A stretch of DNA of 64,000 nucleotides from Leclercia sp. LSNIH1 (GCF_002902985.1 NZ_CP026167.1:4768522-4832521), one strand, 5' to 3'; shown: positions 11,623 through 21,783, counted from the first letter of the stretch. The notes: generated by a model not told the origin, from the sequence alone. Made by a program: numbers and translations.

Positions 11623-12966
11623 TCAGTGGCGACCGAACGCCGGGCGTTTACGGTCAAAGGTCCAGCCGGGGATAAGGTACTGCATCGGGCCTGCGTCATT
11701 ACGCGCGCCGCCTGGCAGTTTCTTATACGCCTCATGCGCTTTGTGGATCTGATCCCAGTCAAGTTCCACGCCAAGCCCCGGAGCGTCAGGTACGGCAATC
11801 TTGCCGTGTTTAATTTCGAGTGGATTTTTAGTCAGGCGCGCTTCGCCTTCCTGCCAGATCCAGTGGGTGTCTATAGCGGTCGGCGTGCCCGGTGCGGCGG
11901 CACCGACATGGGTAAACATCGCCAGCGAAATATCAAAGTGGTTGTTGGAGTGACAACCCCAGGTCAGGCCCCAGTCATCGCACAGCTGCGCCACCCGTAC
12001 CGCGCCGGAAAGGGTCCAGAAGTGCGGGTCCGCCAGCGGAATATCGACCGCGTTGAGCATGACCGCATGTCCCATCTCGCGCCAGTTGGTGGCGATCATG
12101 TTGGTCGCTACCGGCAGGCCCGTGGCGCGGCGGAACTCCGCCATCACCTCACGGCCAGAGAAACCCTGCTCGGCGCCGCACGGATCTTCGGCGTAGGTCA
12201 GGACATCGCCCAGCCCTTTGCACAGGGCGATAGCTTCATCCAGCAGCCAGGCGCCGTTGGGATCCACGGTAATGCGGGCATCCGGGAAGCGTTTTTTCAG
12301 GGCGCGGGCGCTCTCAATTTCCTGCTCGCCCGGCAGAACGCCGCCTTTCAGTTTGAAATCCTTAAAGCCGTAGCGATCCTGCGCCGCTTCCGCCAGACGC
12401 ACCACCGCCTCACTGGAGAGCGCCTCCTGATGGCGCAGGTGATACCACTCGTGGCTGCCCGGCGAACGTTCCAGGTAAGGGAGATCGGTTTTGGTGCGAT
12501 CGCCCAGGTAGAAGAGATAGCCCAGCACGGTGACCGCATCGCGCTGTTTTCCAGGGCCGAGCAGTTCACACACCGGCACGTTCAGCGCTTTGCCGAGCAG
12601 GTCCAGCAGCGCCGCTTCCAGCGCCGCCACCGCATTCACCCGCAGCTCAAAGGTCCAGGCACCTTTGCCGAACGTATCGAAATCGGCAGACTGGTTGCCT
12701 TTGTGTACGCGCTGCACCACTTTGTTCAGGCGCGCCACCTCCTGACCCACCACCTGCGGAATGGCATCCACCAGGGTCTGGTAGATCACCTCGCCGCCAG
12801 GCGCTTCACCTACGCCGGTATTCCCGGCGTTATCGGTCAGTACCACGATATTACGGGTAAACCAGGCGTTATGCGCGCCGCCAATGTTCAGCAGCATACT
12901 GTCCTGGCCGGCAACCGGGATAACCTTCATTTCAGTGACGACAGGGCTGGATTGCATACTCATCAT
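11623..12966 (-). CDS. gudX: glucarate dehydratase-related protein GudX
   Basis: GudX is a close paralogue of GudD in the enolase superfamily. In E. coli it is described as having weak glucarate dehydratase activity, and its exact role is unclear. The 447-residue reading starts at ATG 12964-12966, overlapping the gudP stop in the sequence TGATG, which suggests translational coupling. In-frame alternatives are a TTG one codon upstream and an ATG at 12955-12957. [21 protein letters not shown] and [11 protein letters not shown] match GudD, while GSHSNNHFD of GudD is GCHSNNHFD here. It forms one unit with gudP and gudD. Confidence 0.95.
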   Translation of the reverse strand: MMSMQSSPVVTEMKVIPVAGQDSMLLNIGGAHNAWFTRNIVVLTDNAGNTGVGEAPGGEVIYQTLVDAIPQVVGQEVARLNKVVQRVHKGNQSADFDTFGKGAWTFELRVNAVAALEAALLDLLGKALNVPVCELLGPGKQRDAVTVLGYLFYLGDRTKTDLPYLERSPGSHEWYHLRHQEALSSEAVVRLAEAAQDRYGFKDFKLKGGVLPGEQEIESARALKKRFPDARITVDPNGAWLLDEAIALCKGLGDVLTYAEDPCGAEQGFSGREVMAEFRRATGLPVATNMIATNWREMGHAVMLNAVDIPLADPHFWTLSGAVRVAQLCDDWGLTWGCHSNNHFDISLAMFTHVGAAAPGTPTAIDTHWIWQEGEARLTKNPLEIKHGKIAVPDAPGLGVELDWDQIHKAHEAYKKLPGGARNDAGPMQYLIPGWTFDRKRPAFGRH

Positions 12967-14318
12967 CAACGCTCCGTAACAGGTTTCAGCTCGATACGTT
13001 TGATATCACCCACCAGGACCAGGTAGCTCAGTACCGCTACCAGGGCATGGATACCGACGTAGATCAGCGCCCCGTTGAACGAACCGGTGGTACCGACAAT
13101 GTAGCCAATGGCGATCGGGGTGACGATCCCGGAGATGTTGCCGAACATGTTGAACAGACCGCCGCTCAGACCGCTGATCTCTTTCGGCGCGGTATCTGCC
13201 ATCACCGCCCAGCCCAGCGCCCCGATACCTTTACCGAAGAAGGCCATCGCCATAAAGCCGATAATCATCCACTCGGCGTTCACGTAGTTACACATCACCA
13301 TCGTCATGGAGAGCAGCATACCCAGCACGATTGGCGTTTTACGGGCGATATTCAACGAGCCAGTACGACGCATCAGCCAGTCGGAAATTACCCCGCCCAG
13401 TACGCCGCCGACAAAGCCGCAGATTGCCGGAACGGAGGCGACAAACCCGGCTTTCAGAATTGACATGCCGCGCGCCTGCACCAGATAGACCGGGAACCAG
13501 GTAATAAAGAAGTAGGTTAAGGCGTTGATGCAGTACTGGCCGAGATAGATCCCGAGCATCATGCGGGAACCCACCAGCTGTTTGATTTGGCCCCATTTCT
13601 GGCTGAAGGGGACTTTCGCTTTGCTGCTCGCCTGATCCATGTTGATCAGCGCGCCGCCTGCGGCAATGTAGTCCAGCTCTTTCTGGTTTACGCCGGGATG
13701 CTGGTTCGGTTCGTGGATCACTTTCAGCCAGATAAAGCTGATCACAATGCCCAGACCGCCCATAAAGAAGAACACATGCGACCAGCCCACCTCGTGCGTC
13801 AGCCAGCCCATGATGGGCGCAAAGATGACGGTGGCAAAGTATTGTGCAGAGTTAAAAATGGAGACCGCCGTTCCCCTCTCCTGAGCCGGGAACCAGGCAG
13901 CCACGATTCGGCTGTTGCCGGGGAAGGATGGGGCTTCTGCCAGCCCGACGAGGAAGCGCAGGGTAAAGAGCGCGACAATGATGCCAAAGCCGTTAAAGAT
14001 ATCGACAAAGCCCTGCAGCAGGGTAAACATGGACCAGATGAAAATGGACCAGAAATAGACGCGTTTTGAACCGAAGCGATCCAGCAGCCAACCGCCAGGA
14101 ATTTGGCCGATAACATAGGCCCATGAAAATGCCGAGAAAACATACCCCATACCGACCGGATCCAGACCGATATCTTTTGCCATTTCTGAACCGGCAATCG
14201 ACAGGGTGGCGCGGTCGCCATAGTTGAAGGATGTGACGATAAACAGCATCACCACTATCCAGTAGCGGGCGTTAGTACGCTTTTCAGCGCTGCTCGCCGC
14301 TTGGCTTAATGAACTCAT
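12966..14318 (-). CDS. gudP: D-glucarate MFS transporter
   Basis: GudP imports D-glucarate across the inner membrane. It is a 450-residue major facilitator of the anion:cation symporter (phthalate permease) type, with 12 predicted helices and the family motif [17 protein letters not shown] after helix 2. Residues 1-100 ([10 protein letters not shown], then [19 protein letters not shown]) match E. coli GudP almost exactly. It is the first gene of the gud operon. The promoter must lie in the 484-base region upstream. In E. coli the operon is activated by CdaR, which is not encoded in this window. Confidence 0.97.
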   Translation of the reverse strand: MSSLSQAASSAEKRTNARYWIVVMLFIVTSFNYGDRATLSIAGSEMAKDIGLDPVGMGYVFSAFSWAYVIGQIPGGWLLDRFGSKRVYFWSIFIWSMFTLLQGFVDIFNGFGIIVALFTLRFLVGLAEAPSFPGNSRIVAAWFPAQERGTAVSIFNSAQYFATVIFAPIMGWLTHEVGWSHVFFFMGGLGIVISFIWLKVIHEPNQHPGVNQKELDYIAAGGALINMDQASSKAKVPFSQKWGQIKQLVGSRMMLGIYLGQYCINALTYFFITWFPVYLVQARGMSILKAGFVASVPAICGFVGGVLGGVISDWLMRRTGSLNIARKTPIVLGMLLSMTMVMCNYVNAEWMIIGFMAMAFFGKGIGALGWAVMADTAPKEISGLSGGLFNMFGNISGIVTPIAIGYIVGTTGSFNGALIYVGIHALVAVLSYLVLVGDIKRIELKPVTER

Positions 14319-14802
14319 TCTTGCACTCCTGAATCATAGCGTTTTCGCTACGTTCATTCTGAACAGCTCAACCGTAGGGTAATCAGAATGACGTGTATGT
14401 GTTTTTGCAGTTCGAACATGTAGGTCGTTTCGCCTTACTGACTGCATTTTTATTAACTGGCGGAAAAAGTATAAGAAAGGAACCTGGCCCCTCTCACCGT
14501 GCATCAACACAACATTGGCACGGCTCTGTGCGGTTGTTTGTGGCAAAAGCCCAGGACAATGGAAGAGACTTCACGGAAATGAAAACTGCCTGCCCGTAAG
14601 GGGGAGGCCAGTGCCAGGGAATAACGGGAGTGTGAAACAGGTCGCTTGACGCAGTGAAAATGCCTGCTAATAACCGCGCTTCAGATGAGGATTTACGGGC
14701 GATTGCCCAAAGCTTACTCGATTCAGTTAACTTATACTGGCTGCATGGTCGCTTTGTTAACTGGCAAAGAGTTCTGGCCCTCCGCTCAGGGAGGGCAGGA
14801 AC
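14319..14802. other. non-coding region between yqcA and gudP
   Basis: This 484-base stretch contains no credible gene. The gudP end holds the operon's control region, including the inverted repeat listed separately. The yqcA end (14777-14796) holds a perfect stem GCCCTCC/GGAGGGC with a 6-base loop just after the yqcA stop; its T-run is weak, so it is a tentative terminator or mRNA-end hairpin. The middle shows no strong pattern. Confidence 0.5.
14355..14390. promoter_or_regulatory. 8-base inverted repeat upstream of gudP
   Basis: CATTCTGA at 14355-14362 and TCAGAATG at 14383-14390 are exact inverted copies separated by 20 bases, 37-72 bases upstream of the gudP start codon. It could be an operator for a regulator such as CdaR, or a hairpin in the leader RNA. 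No consensus known to me settles which. Confidence 0.35.
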
Positions 14803-15252
14803 TTATTTTAGCAATGTGCCCCACTGTTCAACCCAGGGATTGGATTCGCCTTCCGGCTCAGGGTGTTCAGAGGCGTCAATCATCAGCATATCACCCACGC
14901 GCTGCGCGCTTTGCTCCTGTAACAGAGCGTCGAACAGCTTACCGCCACCGCAGAAATTCGCGTAAGTGCTGTCACCGAGCGCAATAATGCCGTAACGCAT
15001 TTCCGGCTGATAACCCAGCTTATCTTTAATTCCCTGGAATAGCGGAACAATGCTGTCCGGGAGATCGCCCTGCCCGGTTGTCGAGGTGACCACCAGCACA
15101 TACTGGCCCTGATATTTTTCCCAGTCGGCCAGATCGGGATCTTCATAGACCGTGGCTTTATGACCCATGCCTGCCAGAATCGCTTCGGCCTCTTCTGCCA
15201 CCAGCAGCGAGTTACCGTACATCGTGCCGACAAAAATTCCGATTACCGCCAT
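14803..15252 (-). CDS. yqcA: flavodoxin YqcA
   Basis: A short-chain flavodoxin of 149 residues, the same length as E. coli YqcA. It binds FMN and carries electrons; the physiological partner is not established. The phosphate-binding loop [17 protein letters not shown] is at the N-terminus, followed by the flavin-contact segments [12 protein letters not shown] and [13 protein letters not shown]. It lies 3 bases downstream of truC on the same strand and is probably cotranscribed with yqcC and truC. Confidence 0.96.
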   Translation of the reverse strand: MAVIGIFVGTMYGNSLLVAEEAEAILAGMGHKATVYEDPDLADWEKYQGQYVLVVTSTTGQGDLPDSIVPLFQGIKDKLGYQPEMRYGIIALGDSTYANFCGGGKLFDALLQEQSAQRVGDMLMIDASEHPEPEGESNPWVEQWGTLLK

Positions 15253-15255
15253 GTT

Positions 15256-16050
15256 TTACTCCCTGATTAAACGCTCGTTCCGATCATCCTGAACGTTGGT
15301 TACGTCAAACTCAACCCTTTCATTTTCGGGGAGTTGTCCGCGCCATCCAAACTGTGACAACGCCTGCATCCACACCTCGTCCAGCCCGGCCCGGATCGTC
15401 AGTGGCTTGCCGGTAAACGGATGGATAAGTTGCAGCTGGCTGGCGTGTAGCATCAGACGATGGCAGCCGAAATGCTCCGCGGCGCTGCGGTTTTGCCGCA
15501 AGTCGCCATGCTTGCTGTCGCCGATGATCGGATGGCGAAGATGGGCAAGGTGGCGTCGCAGCTGGTGCTTACGCCCGGTTTTCGGCTCCAGTTCAATCAG
15601 ACTATAGCGCGTGGTGGGAAACTTACTGGTGGGAACGGGCATTTCAGTGGTCGCCATGCCGCGATAGTCGGTTACCGCGGGCTGCGGGCCTTTGTCGTCG
15701 CGGGCATACTTATCGGCAATTTTATCCAGCTCTTCCGTCAGGGGGTAATCGAGCGTGGCGCACTCTGTCAGCCAGCCCCGGACAATCGCATGGTAGCGTT
15801 TCTGGATCTGATGCTGCTCAAACTGCTGCGCCAGACGTCGACCGGCCTCGCTGGAGAGCCCCATCAGCAGAACGCCGGAAGTGGGTCTGTCCAGACGGTG
15901 GGCAGTGAAGACATGCTGACCGATCTGGTCGCGCACCGTCTGCATCACCACCACTTTTTCATCCCGGTCCAGCCAGCTACGGTGCACCAGCCAGCCGGAG
16001 GGCTTATTAACAGCGACCAGCCACTCATCCTGATAGAGGATCTCGATCAT
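15256..16050 (-). CDS. truC: tRNA pseudouridine(65) synthase TruC
   Basis: TruC converts U65 in the acceptor arm of certain tRNAs to pseudouridine. It is a 264-residue enzyme of the RluA/RsuA class (E. coli 260). The N-terminal VNKPSGWLVHRSWLDRDE and the catalytic motif HRLDRPTSGVLLMG, whose Asp is the nucleophile, are intact. ELEPKTGRKHQLRRHLAH is the conserved RluA-family segment. The start ATG overlaps the yqcC stop by four bases, so yqcC-truC-yqcA look like one operon. The C-terminal tail differs from the E. coli version. Confidence 0.96.
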   Translation of the reverse strand: MIEILYQDEWLVAVNKPSGWLVHRSWLDRDEKVVVMQTVRDQIGQHVFTAHRLDRPTSGVLLMGLSSEAGRRLAQQFEQHQIQKRYHAIVRGWLTECATLDYPLTEELDKIADKYARDDKGPQPAVTDYRGMATTEMPVPTSKFPTTRYSLIELEPKTGRKHQLRRHLAHLRHPIIGDSKHGDLRQNRSAAEHFGCHRLMLHASQLQLIHPFTGKPLTIRAGLDEVWMQALSQFGWRGQLPENERVEFDVTNVQDDRNERLIRE

Positions 16051-16373
16051 GCTTCGTCGCCGAAGAGCGTATCGAGGGCCAGCAGCACGGCCAGCACCGC
16101 GTCGCGTGACGGATGAGCAGCGTCCAGCGCCATTTCATAATAGGGCGCCACGGCAAAGCTCTGGGGTAGCGGATGGCCGCTGTCGAGCAGTGCATGCATG
16201 CGGGGAATGAGGACCCATTGCAGCCACTCAAACGGCTCCAGGGTATCCATACAGAAAGGTTGCGTGCTCTCAAAAGCCTCTGGCTGCGGCGCCGTCTCCT
16301 GCCACAGCTGATGGTCGCGCAGTAAAGCTTCAATGGCGTGCAGTTGCGCGCGCACGTTGTCGTGATGGGTCAT
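16047..16373 (-). CDS. yqcC: YqcC family protein
   Basis: A small acidic protein of 108 residues of unknown function (YqcC-like, DUF446), conserved in enterobacteria. The start MTHHDNVRAQL at 16371-16373 is chosen because the family is about 109 residues; the upstream in-frame extension would run into the csrB terminator. The motif PFEWLQWVLIPRMHALL is typical of the family. It overlaps truC by four bases (ATGA). Downstream genes encode a tRNA modification enzyme and a flavodoxin, but no function follows from that. Confidence 0.93.
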   Translation of the reverse strand: MTHHDNVRAQLHAIEALLRDHQLWQETAPQPEAFESTQPFCMDTLEPFEWLQWVLIPRMHALLDSGHPLPQSFAVAPYYEMALDAAHPSRDAVLAVLLALDTLFGDEA

Positions 16374-16430
16374 ACAAACCTCAACTGAAAATGTGAACGG
16401 CGCGCAGCATAGCAAAGACCACGCAGAAAT

Positions 16431-16794
16431 AAAAAAAGGGAGCACTGTAAAAACAGTGCTCCCGGTTCGTTTCGTAGCAATCCAGCTACTTTTAGTGCTC
16501 CCTGCTCATCCGTGACAACTTTTCCTCTGACCCTAAGGCCTGGTCTTCCCTTGACCGCTGCATCCTGCGCACATCGTCCTGATGTGACTGCTTCTTCCTG
16601 AAGCGTCCTGGTCTTCCTGACCCACCGGACATCTGTACCGGCTCTCATTCTCCTTCCTGGAGGTGTCCTTCAACGCGTCCTGCGTGATCCTCTTGCTTCA
16701 TCCTGAAGCCTTCCTTGTAGCGTCTTCCTGACGTGTCCTTATTAAGAAACGTCATCATCCTGATGTTCGTTTCTTGTGTCGGCTTCCTGTCGAC
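16431..16794 (-). ncRNA. csrB: CsrB small RNA
   Basis: CsrB binds many CsrA dimers and so relieves CsrA control of carbon storage, biofilm and motility mRNAs. On the minus strand the RNA begins GTCGACAGGAAGCC near 16794 and ends in a terminator with stem GGGAGCACTGT/ACAGTGCTCCC followed by a T-run near 16431, about 364 nucleotides (E. coli 369). I count about 22 GGA triplets, most as CAGGA or AGGA motifs in small stem-loops, which are CsrA sites. It lies between yqcC and syd exactly as in E. coli. Transcription there depends on the BarA/UvrY system, and a UvrY-type site lies upstream. Confidence 0.97.
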
Positions 16795-16968
16795 GGAGAT
16801 AGAATCCATGATTCCGCTTCGTCTTACAAGGTACTACGTAAGCCAAATTAAAAAGTTTGCGTATCTGTGCTAAGCGTTTTAAAAAGACAAGTTACTGATA
16901 AATTAGTGATTATTAAATAGCGGGATGGTTAAAGCATTCAACTAATAAGGGCGATCTCTCACAAACTC

Positions 16969-16986
16969 TGTAAGAGATCTCTCACA
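16969..16986. promoter_or_regulatory. UvrY-type binding site upstream of csrB
   Basis: The 18-base imperfect palindrome TGTAAGAGATCTCTCACA is, read on the csrB strand, TGTGAGAGATCTCTTACA. This is the sequence described for the UvrY/SirA/GacA-family operator at csrB. Its centre lies about 184 bases upstream of the csrB 5' end, close to the end of syd, which fits the known far-upstream position. A second half-site GATCTCTCACA is at 16953-16963. Confidence 0.85.
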
Positions 16987-17005
16987 CGCGCAGTAGTATG
17001 CAGGA

Positions 17006-17551
17006 TTACACGACGGGATGAAGATGATTAAGAAAATCCGCAAGGGAAGCGGAGAGGATCTGACGCTTCTGCGTACCCAGCGTCTCTTTTATCACGTTAC
17101 CTGTAAGGTTGCAGACAGAGATAACGTCCATTTCACTGTCGAGCGTGGCGATAAACAACGTTGGCGATAGCTTCAGGCGCTTCTGAGTAACAAGGTGCCC
17201 AATCAGGTTCTCCTGCACGCGCAGCAGGTCTTCTTCGCTCCAGGTTTGCAGCAGCGTCATCGCTTCATTATCAAAGCGAGCGCACATATCCCCGGCGAAC
17301 TGTGTGGTATAGAACGCGTGAACCGGAGGTTGTACCACAATGTCCATGGCACGTTCAATGGCTTTTACACTCTGCTCAGCGGTAAACGGCTGCGGCTGCC
17401 AGGTCACGGTCTCGCCGGAAGAGGTGATAATGCAGGGTGAAGGCACGCCGTACAGCTCTTCGCTTTGCGGCCATGACGCTTTCTGTTCATGCCAGGCGTC
17501 ACAGTAACGCGTGGTAAATGCGGTTAACGCAGCAGCAGTCTCTTTATCCAC
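17006..17551 (-). CDS. syd: SecY-interacting protein Syd
   Basis: Syd is a peripheral inner-membrane protein that binds SecY and is proposed to check the correct assembly of the translocon. It has 181 residues, as in E. coli. Recognised segments are [27 protein letters not shown] near the start (given here only as family landmarks), [14 protein letters not shown], and [20 protein letters not shown]. It diverges from queF, with 68 bases between the starts. The csrB control region lies just downstream of its stop. Confidence 0.96.
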   Translation of the reverse strand: MDKETAAALTAFTTRYCDAWHEQKASWPQSEELYGVPSPCIITSSGETVTWQPQPFTAEQSVKAIERAMDIVVQPPVHAFYTTQFAGDMCARFDNEAMTLLQTWSEEDLLRVQENLIGHLVTQKRLKLSPTLFIATLDSEMDVISVCNLTGNVIKETLGTQKRQILSASLADFLNHLHPVV

Positions 17552-17619
17552 CGGTTTCTCTCTTCATATAAGCCAGGATACACTCAGCCCATAGTTTACC
17601 TTTAAAGTGACAATGAAAC

Positions 17620-18462
17620 ATGTCTTACGAAAACCATGATGCCTTATCGGGCCTGACGCTGGGCAAAAGCACAGCCTACCGCGACATCTACGATGCCAGC
17701 CTGTTGCAGGGTGTGCCGCGCAGCCTCAACCGCGATCCGCTGGGCCTGAAGGCCGATGCCCTGCCTTTCCACGGCGGAGATATCTGGACGCTCTACGAGC
17801 TCTCCTGGCTTAACGCCCGCGGTTTACCGCAGGTGGCAGTGGGTCATGTTGAGCTGGATTACACCAGCGTCAATCTGGTGGAGTCCAAAAGCTTTAAGCT
17901 CTACCTCAACAGCTTTAACCAGACCCGCTTTGAGAGCTGGGAAGCGGTACAGCGCACTCTGGAGAGGGATTTAAGCGCCTGTGCCCAGGGCAAGGTCACG
18001 GTGGCGCTCTACCGGATTGATGAGCTTGAAGGCCAGCCCATCGCCCACTTCCACGGCACCTGCATCGACGATCAAGATATTGAGATTGACAACTATCAGT
18101 TTGACACCGCGTGGCTGGAAAAGAGTGCCAGCGGCAAAGTGGTGGAAGAGACGCTGGTCAGCCACCTGCTCAAATCCAACTGCCTGATTACCCATCAGCC
18201 TGACTGGGGTTCGGTGCAGATCCAGTATCGCGGGGCAAAAATCGATCGTGAGAAGCTGCTGCGCTACCTGGTCTCCTTCCGTAACCACAATGAGTTCCAC
18301 GAGCAGTGCGTGGAGCGCATCTTCAACGATATTCTTCATTTCTGCCAGCCGGAGGCGCTCAGCGTCTATGCCCGCTATACCCGACGCGGCGGACTGGATA
18401 TCAACCCGTGGCGCAGCAATACCGATTTTGTTCCTGCCATCGGTCGGTTAGTACGTCAGTAA
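17620..18462 (+). CDS. queF: NADPH-dependent 7-cyano-7-deazaguanine reductase QueF
   Basis: QueF reduces preQ0 to preQ1 in the synthesis of the tRNA nucleoside queuosine. This is the long, two-domain (tunnelling-fold) form of 280 residues (E. coli 282). The family signature [17 protein letters not shown] at about residues 88-104 and the NADPH-site region are present. The catalytic Cys is in [15 protein letters not shown], and the zinc/substrate-side segment [16 protein letters not shown] follows. It is a single gene with a hairpin terminator after it. Confidence 0.97.
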   Translation: MSYENHDALSGLTLGKSTAYRDIYDASLLQGVPRSLNRDPLGLKADALPFHGGDIWTLYELSWLNARGLPQVAVGHVELDYTSVNLVESKSFKLYLNSFNQTRFESWEAVQRTLERDLSACAQGKVTVALYRIDELEGQPIAHFHGTCIDDQDIEIDNYQFDTAWLEKSASGKVVEETLVSHLLKSNCLITHQPDWGSVQIQYRGAKIDREKLLRYLVSFRNHNEFHEQCVERIFNDILHFCQPEALSVYARYTRRGGLDINPWRSNTDFVPAIGRLVRQ

Positions 18463-18482
18463 AATAAATAAATTTATAATAT

Positions 18483-18503
18483 GCGCGGTATGTTCCGCGC
18501 TTT
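18483..18503 (+). terminator. rho-independent terminator after queF
   Basis: GCGCGG and CCGCGC form a perfect six-base stem with a six-base loop, followed by TTT, 20 bases after the queF stop. The T-run is short. Confidence 0.6.
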
Positions 18504-18578
18504 AGGTTGTGAAAGGTCATAAGCCAGGGCTATTGTAATCAACGGGGAAAGACGATAAACGTCCCGTAAGGAGCTCAC

Positions 18579-19943
18579 TTGATTACACATATTAGCCCGC
18601 TTGGCTCAATGGATATGTTGTCGCAGCTGGAAGTGGACATGCTCAAGAGCACGGCCAGCAGCGATCTTTATCAATTGTTTCGCAACTGTTCACTTGCCGT
18701 TCTGAACTCCGGTAGCCTCACCGACAACAGCAAAGAGTTGCTGTCGCGCTTTGAAAGCTTTGATATCAATGTCCTGCGCCGCGAACGTGGCGTAAAGCTG
18801 GAACTGATTAACCCGCCAGAAGAGGCCTTTGTTGACGGGCGCATCATTCGTGCGCTGCAGGCCAACCTGTTTGCGGTCCTGCGCGATATCCTGTTTGTGA
18901 ACGGCCAGATCAATAACGCCGGTCGTTTTCAGCATCTGAACCTGGAAAGCTCCGTTCATATTACCAACCTGGTCTTCTCTATTCTGCGTAACGCCCGTGC
19001 TCTGCACGTGGGCGAAGCGCCAAGCATGGTGGTGTGCTGGGGTGGTCACTCCATTAACGAAACCGAATATCTCTACGCCCGTCGCGTGGGCACCCAGTTG
19101 GGTCTGCGCGAGCTGAACATCTGCACAGGCTGTGGCCCGGGTGCGATGGAGGCGCCAATGAAGGGAGCGGCAGTGGGCCATGCGCAGCAGCGCTACAAAG
19201 AGGGCCGCTTCATCGGTATGACCGAGCCGTCTATTATCGCCGCTGAACCACCCAATCCGCTGGTTAACGAACTGATCATCATGCCGGACATTGAGAAACG
19301 TCTGGAGGCGTTTGTCCGTATCGCCCACGGGATTATCATCTTCCCGGGCGGCGTAGGGACAGCAGAAGAGTTGCTCTATCTGCTGGGCATTCTGATGCAT
19401 CCGGCAAACCACGATCAGGTGCTGCCGCTGATCCTCACCGGCCCGAAAGAGAGCGCCGACTACTTCCGCGTCCTGGATGAGTTCATTGTGCATACGCTGG
19501 GAGAAACGGCCCGTCGTCACTATCGCATTATTATTGACGATGCCGCAGAAGTGGCACGCCAGATGAAAAAGGCCATGCCGCTGGTGAAAGAGAACCGCCG
19601 GGATACCGGGGATGCCTACAGCTTTAACTGGTCGATCCGTATTTCGCCCGATCTGCAGATCCCGTTTGAGCCATCCCATGAAAATATGGCTAACCTGAAG
19701 CTCTACCCCGATCAGCCGGTTGAAACGCTGGCCGCCGATCTGCGTCGCGCCTTCTCAGGCATCGTGGCCGGTAACGTTAAAGAGGTGGGTATCCAGGCCA
19801 TCGAGGAGTTTGGTCCCTATAAAATTCATGGCGACCGCGAAATGATGCGCCGCATGGACGATCTGCTCCAGGGCTTTGTCGCTCAGCATCGTATGAAACT
19901 TCCGGGCAGCGCCTACATCCCCTGCTACGAGATTTGCGCATAA
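18579..19943 (+). CDS. ppnN: nucleotide 5'-monophosphate nucleosidase PpnN
   Basis: PpnN (YgdH) cleaves purine and pyrimidine monophosphates to base and ribose 5-phosphate and is stimulated by (p)ppGpp. It has 454 residues, like E. coli. The start is a TTG at 18579 with GGAG nine bases upstream; the first residues [14 protein letters not shown] match E. coli, which also uses TTG. The central LOG-like domain has [31 protein letters not shown] and the nucleotide-binding motif [16 protein letters not shown], flanked by N- and C-terminal extensions typical of the long family. It stands alone between queF and sdaC. Confidence 0.96.
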   Translation: MITHISPLGSMDMLSQLEVDMLKSTASSDLYQLFRNCSLAVLNSGSLTDNSKELLSRFESFDINVLRRERGVKLELINPPEEAFVDGRIIRALQANLFAVLRDILFVNGQINNAGRFQHLNLESSVHITNLVFSILRNARALHVGEAPSMVVCWGGHSINETEYLYARRVGTQLGLRELNICTGCGPGAMEAPMKGAAVGHAQQRYKEGRFIGMTEPSIIAAEPPNPLVNELIIMPDIEKRLEAFVRIAHGIIIFPGGVGTAEELLYLLGILMHPANHDQVLPLILTGPKESADYFRVLDEFIVHTLGETARRHYRIIIDDAAEVARQMKKAMPLVKENRRDTGDAYSFNWSIRISPDLQIPFEPSHENMANLKLYPDQPVETLAADLRRAFSGIVAGNVKEVGIQAIEEFGPYKIHGDREMMRRMDDLLQGFVAQHRMKLPGSAYIPCYEICA

Positions 19944-19987
19944 CACCCGTGCCCGGCTGCGTGTCGGGCACCTTCTCACTCTCCCCC

Positions 19988-20020
19988 GCCGGGAATCGCC
20001 TTCAGCCGCCCGGCTTTTTT
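19988..20020 (+). terminator. terminator after ppnN
   Basis: GCCGGG at 19988-19993 pairs with CCCGGC at 20009-20014, followed by six Ts. A second hairpin GTGCCCG/CGGGCAC lies just before it at 19949-19971. Confidence 0.7.
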
Positions 20021-20493
20021 ATTCCCTTCAGCCACATGGCGTGGCTTGAGATATCACCGTAACTTATCTTTTTGCGTTTAGATAACCAAACGCAAACGAT
20101 TACGTACAATTTCTAAGCGTTATTTATTAGCTACAAACGTCTTAAATCACGAAAAAATCCTCTAAAAACTCACTTTTACAGCGTATGACACCTATATTCC
20201 CGGGCTCTCTATCACGCTACATATCGTTAATGTTAGCCTTCGCGCCCAGAAATTCGCTGTGATGTTTTATTAGCAGATAAATGGTCTAAAGATATCCACC
20301 TCAAAAGTAGATTATTGCATTTGAGATCGGGATCACTGATAGATCCATTACGAAAATGTATCTTTCCGCCCGCCGATAGTTACGGAGAAAAATTATATAA
20401 AAACCGTCACTGAGCGAATTTCATATTACGATTAGCCCTTTTTGCATCGAATTTGACCAGAAACCTGACATTAGCTACTTCCTGGAGACACAG
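20021..20493 (+). other. AT-rich control region upstream of sdaC
   Basis: About 470 AT-rich bases without a credible gene lead into sdaC. The length and composition suggest a long regulatory region or leader. The clearest element is the CRP-like palindrome listed separately; an AATTATATAAA segment at about 20390-20401 could be a -10 region. I see no conserved RNA that I can name. Confidence 0.5.
20322..20337. promoter_or_regulatory. candidate CRP site upstream of sdaC
   Basis: TGAGATCGGGATCACT fits the CRP pattern TGTGA-N6-TCACA with one mismatch in each half. sdaC is a known CRP-dependent gene in E. coli. The site is about 157-172 bases before the start codon, so the promoter would have to lie between 20340 and 20490. 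Confidence 0.6.
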
Positions 20494-21783
20494 ATGGAAA
20501 CCACTCAAACCAGCACCGTTGCTTCGATTGAAACCCGAAGCGGATGGCGTAAAACCGATACAATGTGGATGCTTGGCCTGTACGGCACAGCAATCGGCGC
20601 TGGTGTTCTCTTCCTGCCTATTAACGCGGGTGTTGGCGGCTTAATTCCGCTGATCATCATGGCAATCATTGCGTTCCCGATGACCTACTTCGCACACCGC
20701 GGCCTGACCCGTTTTGTGCTATCCGGCAAAAATCCGGGCGAAGACATCACTGAAGTGGTTGAAGAGCACTTCGGGATTGGCGCAGGTAAGCTGATTACCC
20801 TGCTCTACTTCTTTGCCATCTACCCAATCCTGCTGGTGTATAGCGTGGCTATCACCAACACCGTTGACAGCTTTATGACCCACCAGCTGGGCATGACGCC
20901 GCCACCGCGCGCCATTCTGTCGCTGATCCTGATTGTCGGCATGATGACTATCGTGCGCTTCGGTGAGCAGATGATTGTAAAAGCGATGAGCGTGCTGGTG
21001 TTCCCGTTCGTTATCGCCCTGATGGTGCTGGCCTGCTACCTGATCCCTCAGTGGAACGGCGCAGCGCTGGAAACCCTCTCCCTGAGCAGCGCGTCCGCCA
21101 CCGGTAATGGCCTGTGGATGACCCTTTGGCTGGCAATCCCGGTAATGGTCTTCTCCTTTAACCACTCGCCGATCATCTCCTCCTTCGCCGTGGCGAAGCG
21201 TGAAGAGTACGGCCAGGGCGCCGAGAAGAAGTGCTCCAGCATCCTGGCTCGCGCTCACGTGATGATGGTGCTGACCGTTATGTTCTTCGTCTTCAGCTGC
21301 GTACTGAGCCTCTCCCCGGCGGATCTGGCGGCAGCGAAAGAGCAGAACATCTCGATTCTCTCTTACCTGGCGAACCACTTTAATGCCCCGGTGATTGCCT
21401 GGATGGCGCCAATCATTGCCATTATCGCTATCACTAAATCCTTCCTCGGCCACTATCTGGGCGCACGTGAAGGTTTTAACGGTATGGTAATTAAATCTCT
21501 GCGTGGCAAAGGTAAGAGCATTGAAATCAACAAGCTGAACAAAATCACTGCGCTGTTCATGCTGCTGACCACCTGGGCGGTTGCGACCCTGAACCCGAGC
21601 ATCCTCGGCATGATCGAAACCCTGGGCGGCCCGGTCATCGCGATGATCCTGTTCCTGATGCCGATGTACGCCATTCAGAAAGTGCCAGCGATGCGTAAAT
21701 ACAGCGGCCAGATCAGCAACGTCTTCGTTGTGGTTATGGGTCTGATTGCTATCTCCGCTATCTTCTATTCGCTGTTCGCGTAA
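20494..21783 (+). CDS. sdaC: serine transporter SdaC
   Basis: SdaC is an inner-membrane L-serine/H+ symporter of the HAAAP (hydroxy and aromatic amino acid permease) family. It has 429 residues, as in E. coli, with about 11 hydrophobic helices beginning at [20 protein letters not shown] good ribosome-binding site (CTGGAG) precedes the ATG. It is followed after 63 bases by sdaB, so uptake and deamination of serine are encoded together. In E. coli it also serves as a receptor for phage C1. Confidence 0.98.
   Translation: METTQTSTVASIETRSGWRKTDTMWMLGLYGTAIGAGVLFLPINAGVGGLIPLIIMAIIAFPMTYFAHRGLTRFVLSGKNPGEDITEVVEEHFGIGAGKLITLLYFFAIYPILLVYSVAITNTVDSFMTHQLGMTPPPRAILSLILIVGMMTIVRFGEQMIVKAMSVLVFPFVIALMVLACYLIPQWNGAALETLSLSSASATGNGLWMTLWLAIPVMVFSFNHSPIISSFAVAKREEYGQGAEKKCSSILARAHVMMVLTVMFFVFSCVLSLSPADLAAAKEQNISILSYLANHFNAPVIAWMAPIIAIIAITKSFLGHYLGAREGFNGMVIKSLRGKGKSIEINKLNKITALFMLLTTWAVATLNPSILGMIETLGGPVIAMILFLMPMYAIQKVPAMRKYSGQISNVFVVVMGLIAISAIFYSLFA

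Noticed and set aside
11626..13026. 466-residue open frame on the plus strand opposite gudX
   Set aside because: Antisense shadow of a conserved enzyme gene with no own features.
16431..16794. Regular TCCTGA repeats suggesting a CRISPR or tandem repeat array
   Set aside because: The repeats are the GGA loops of CsrB; spacing and sequence vary, the terminator and gene neighbours identify the RNA, and no cas genes are present.
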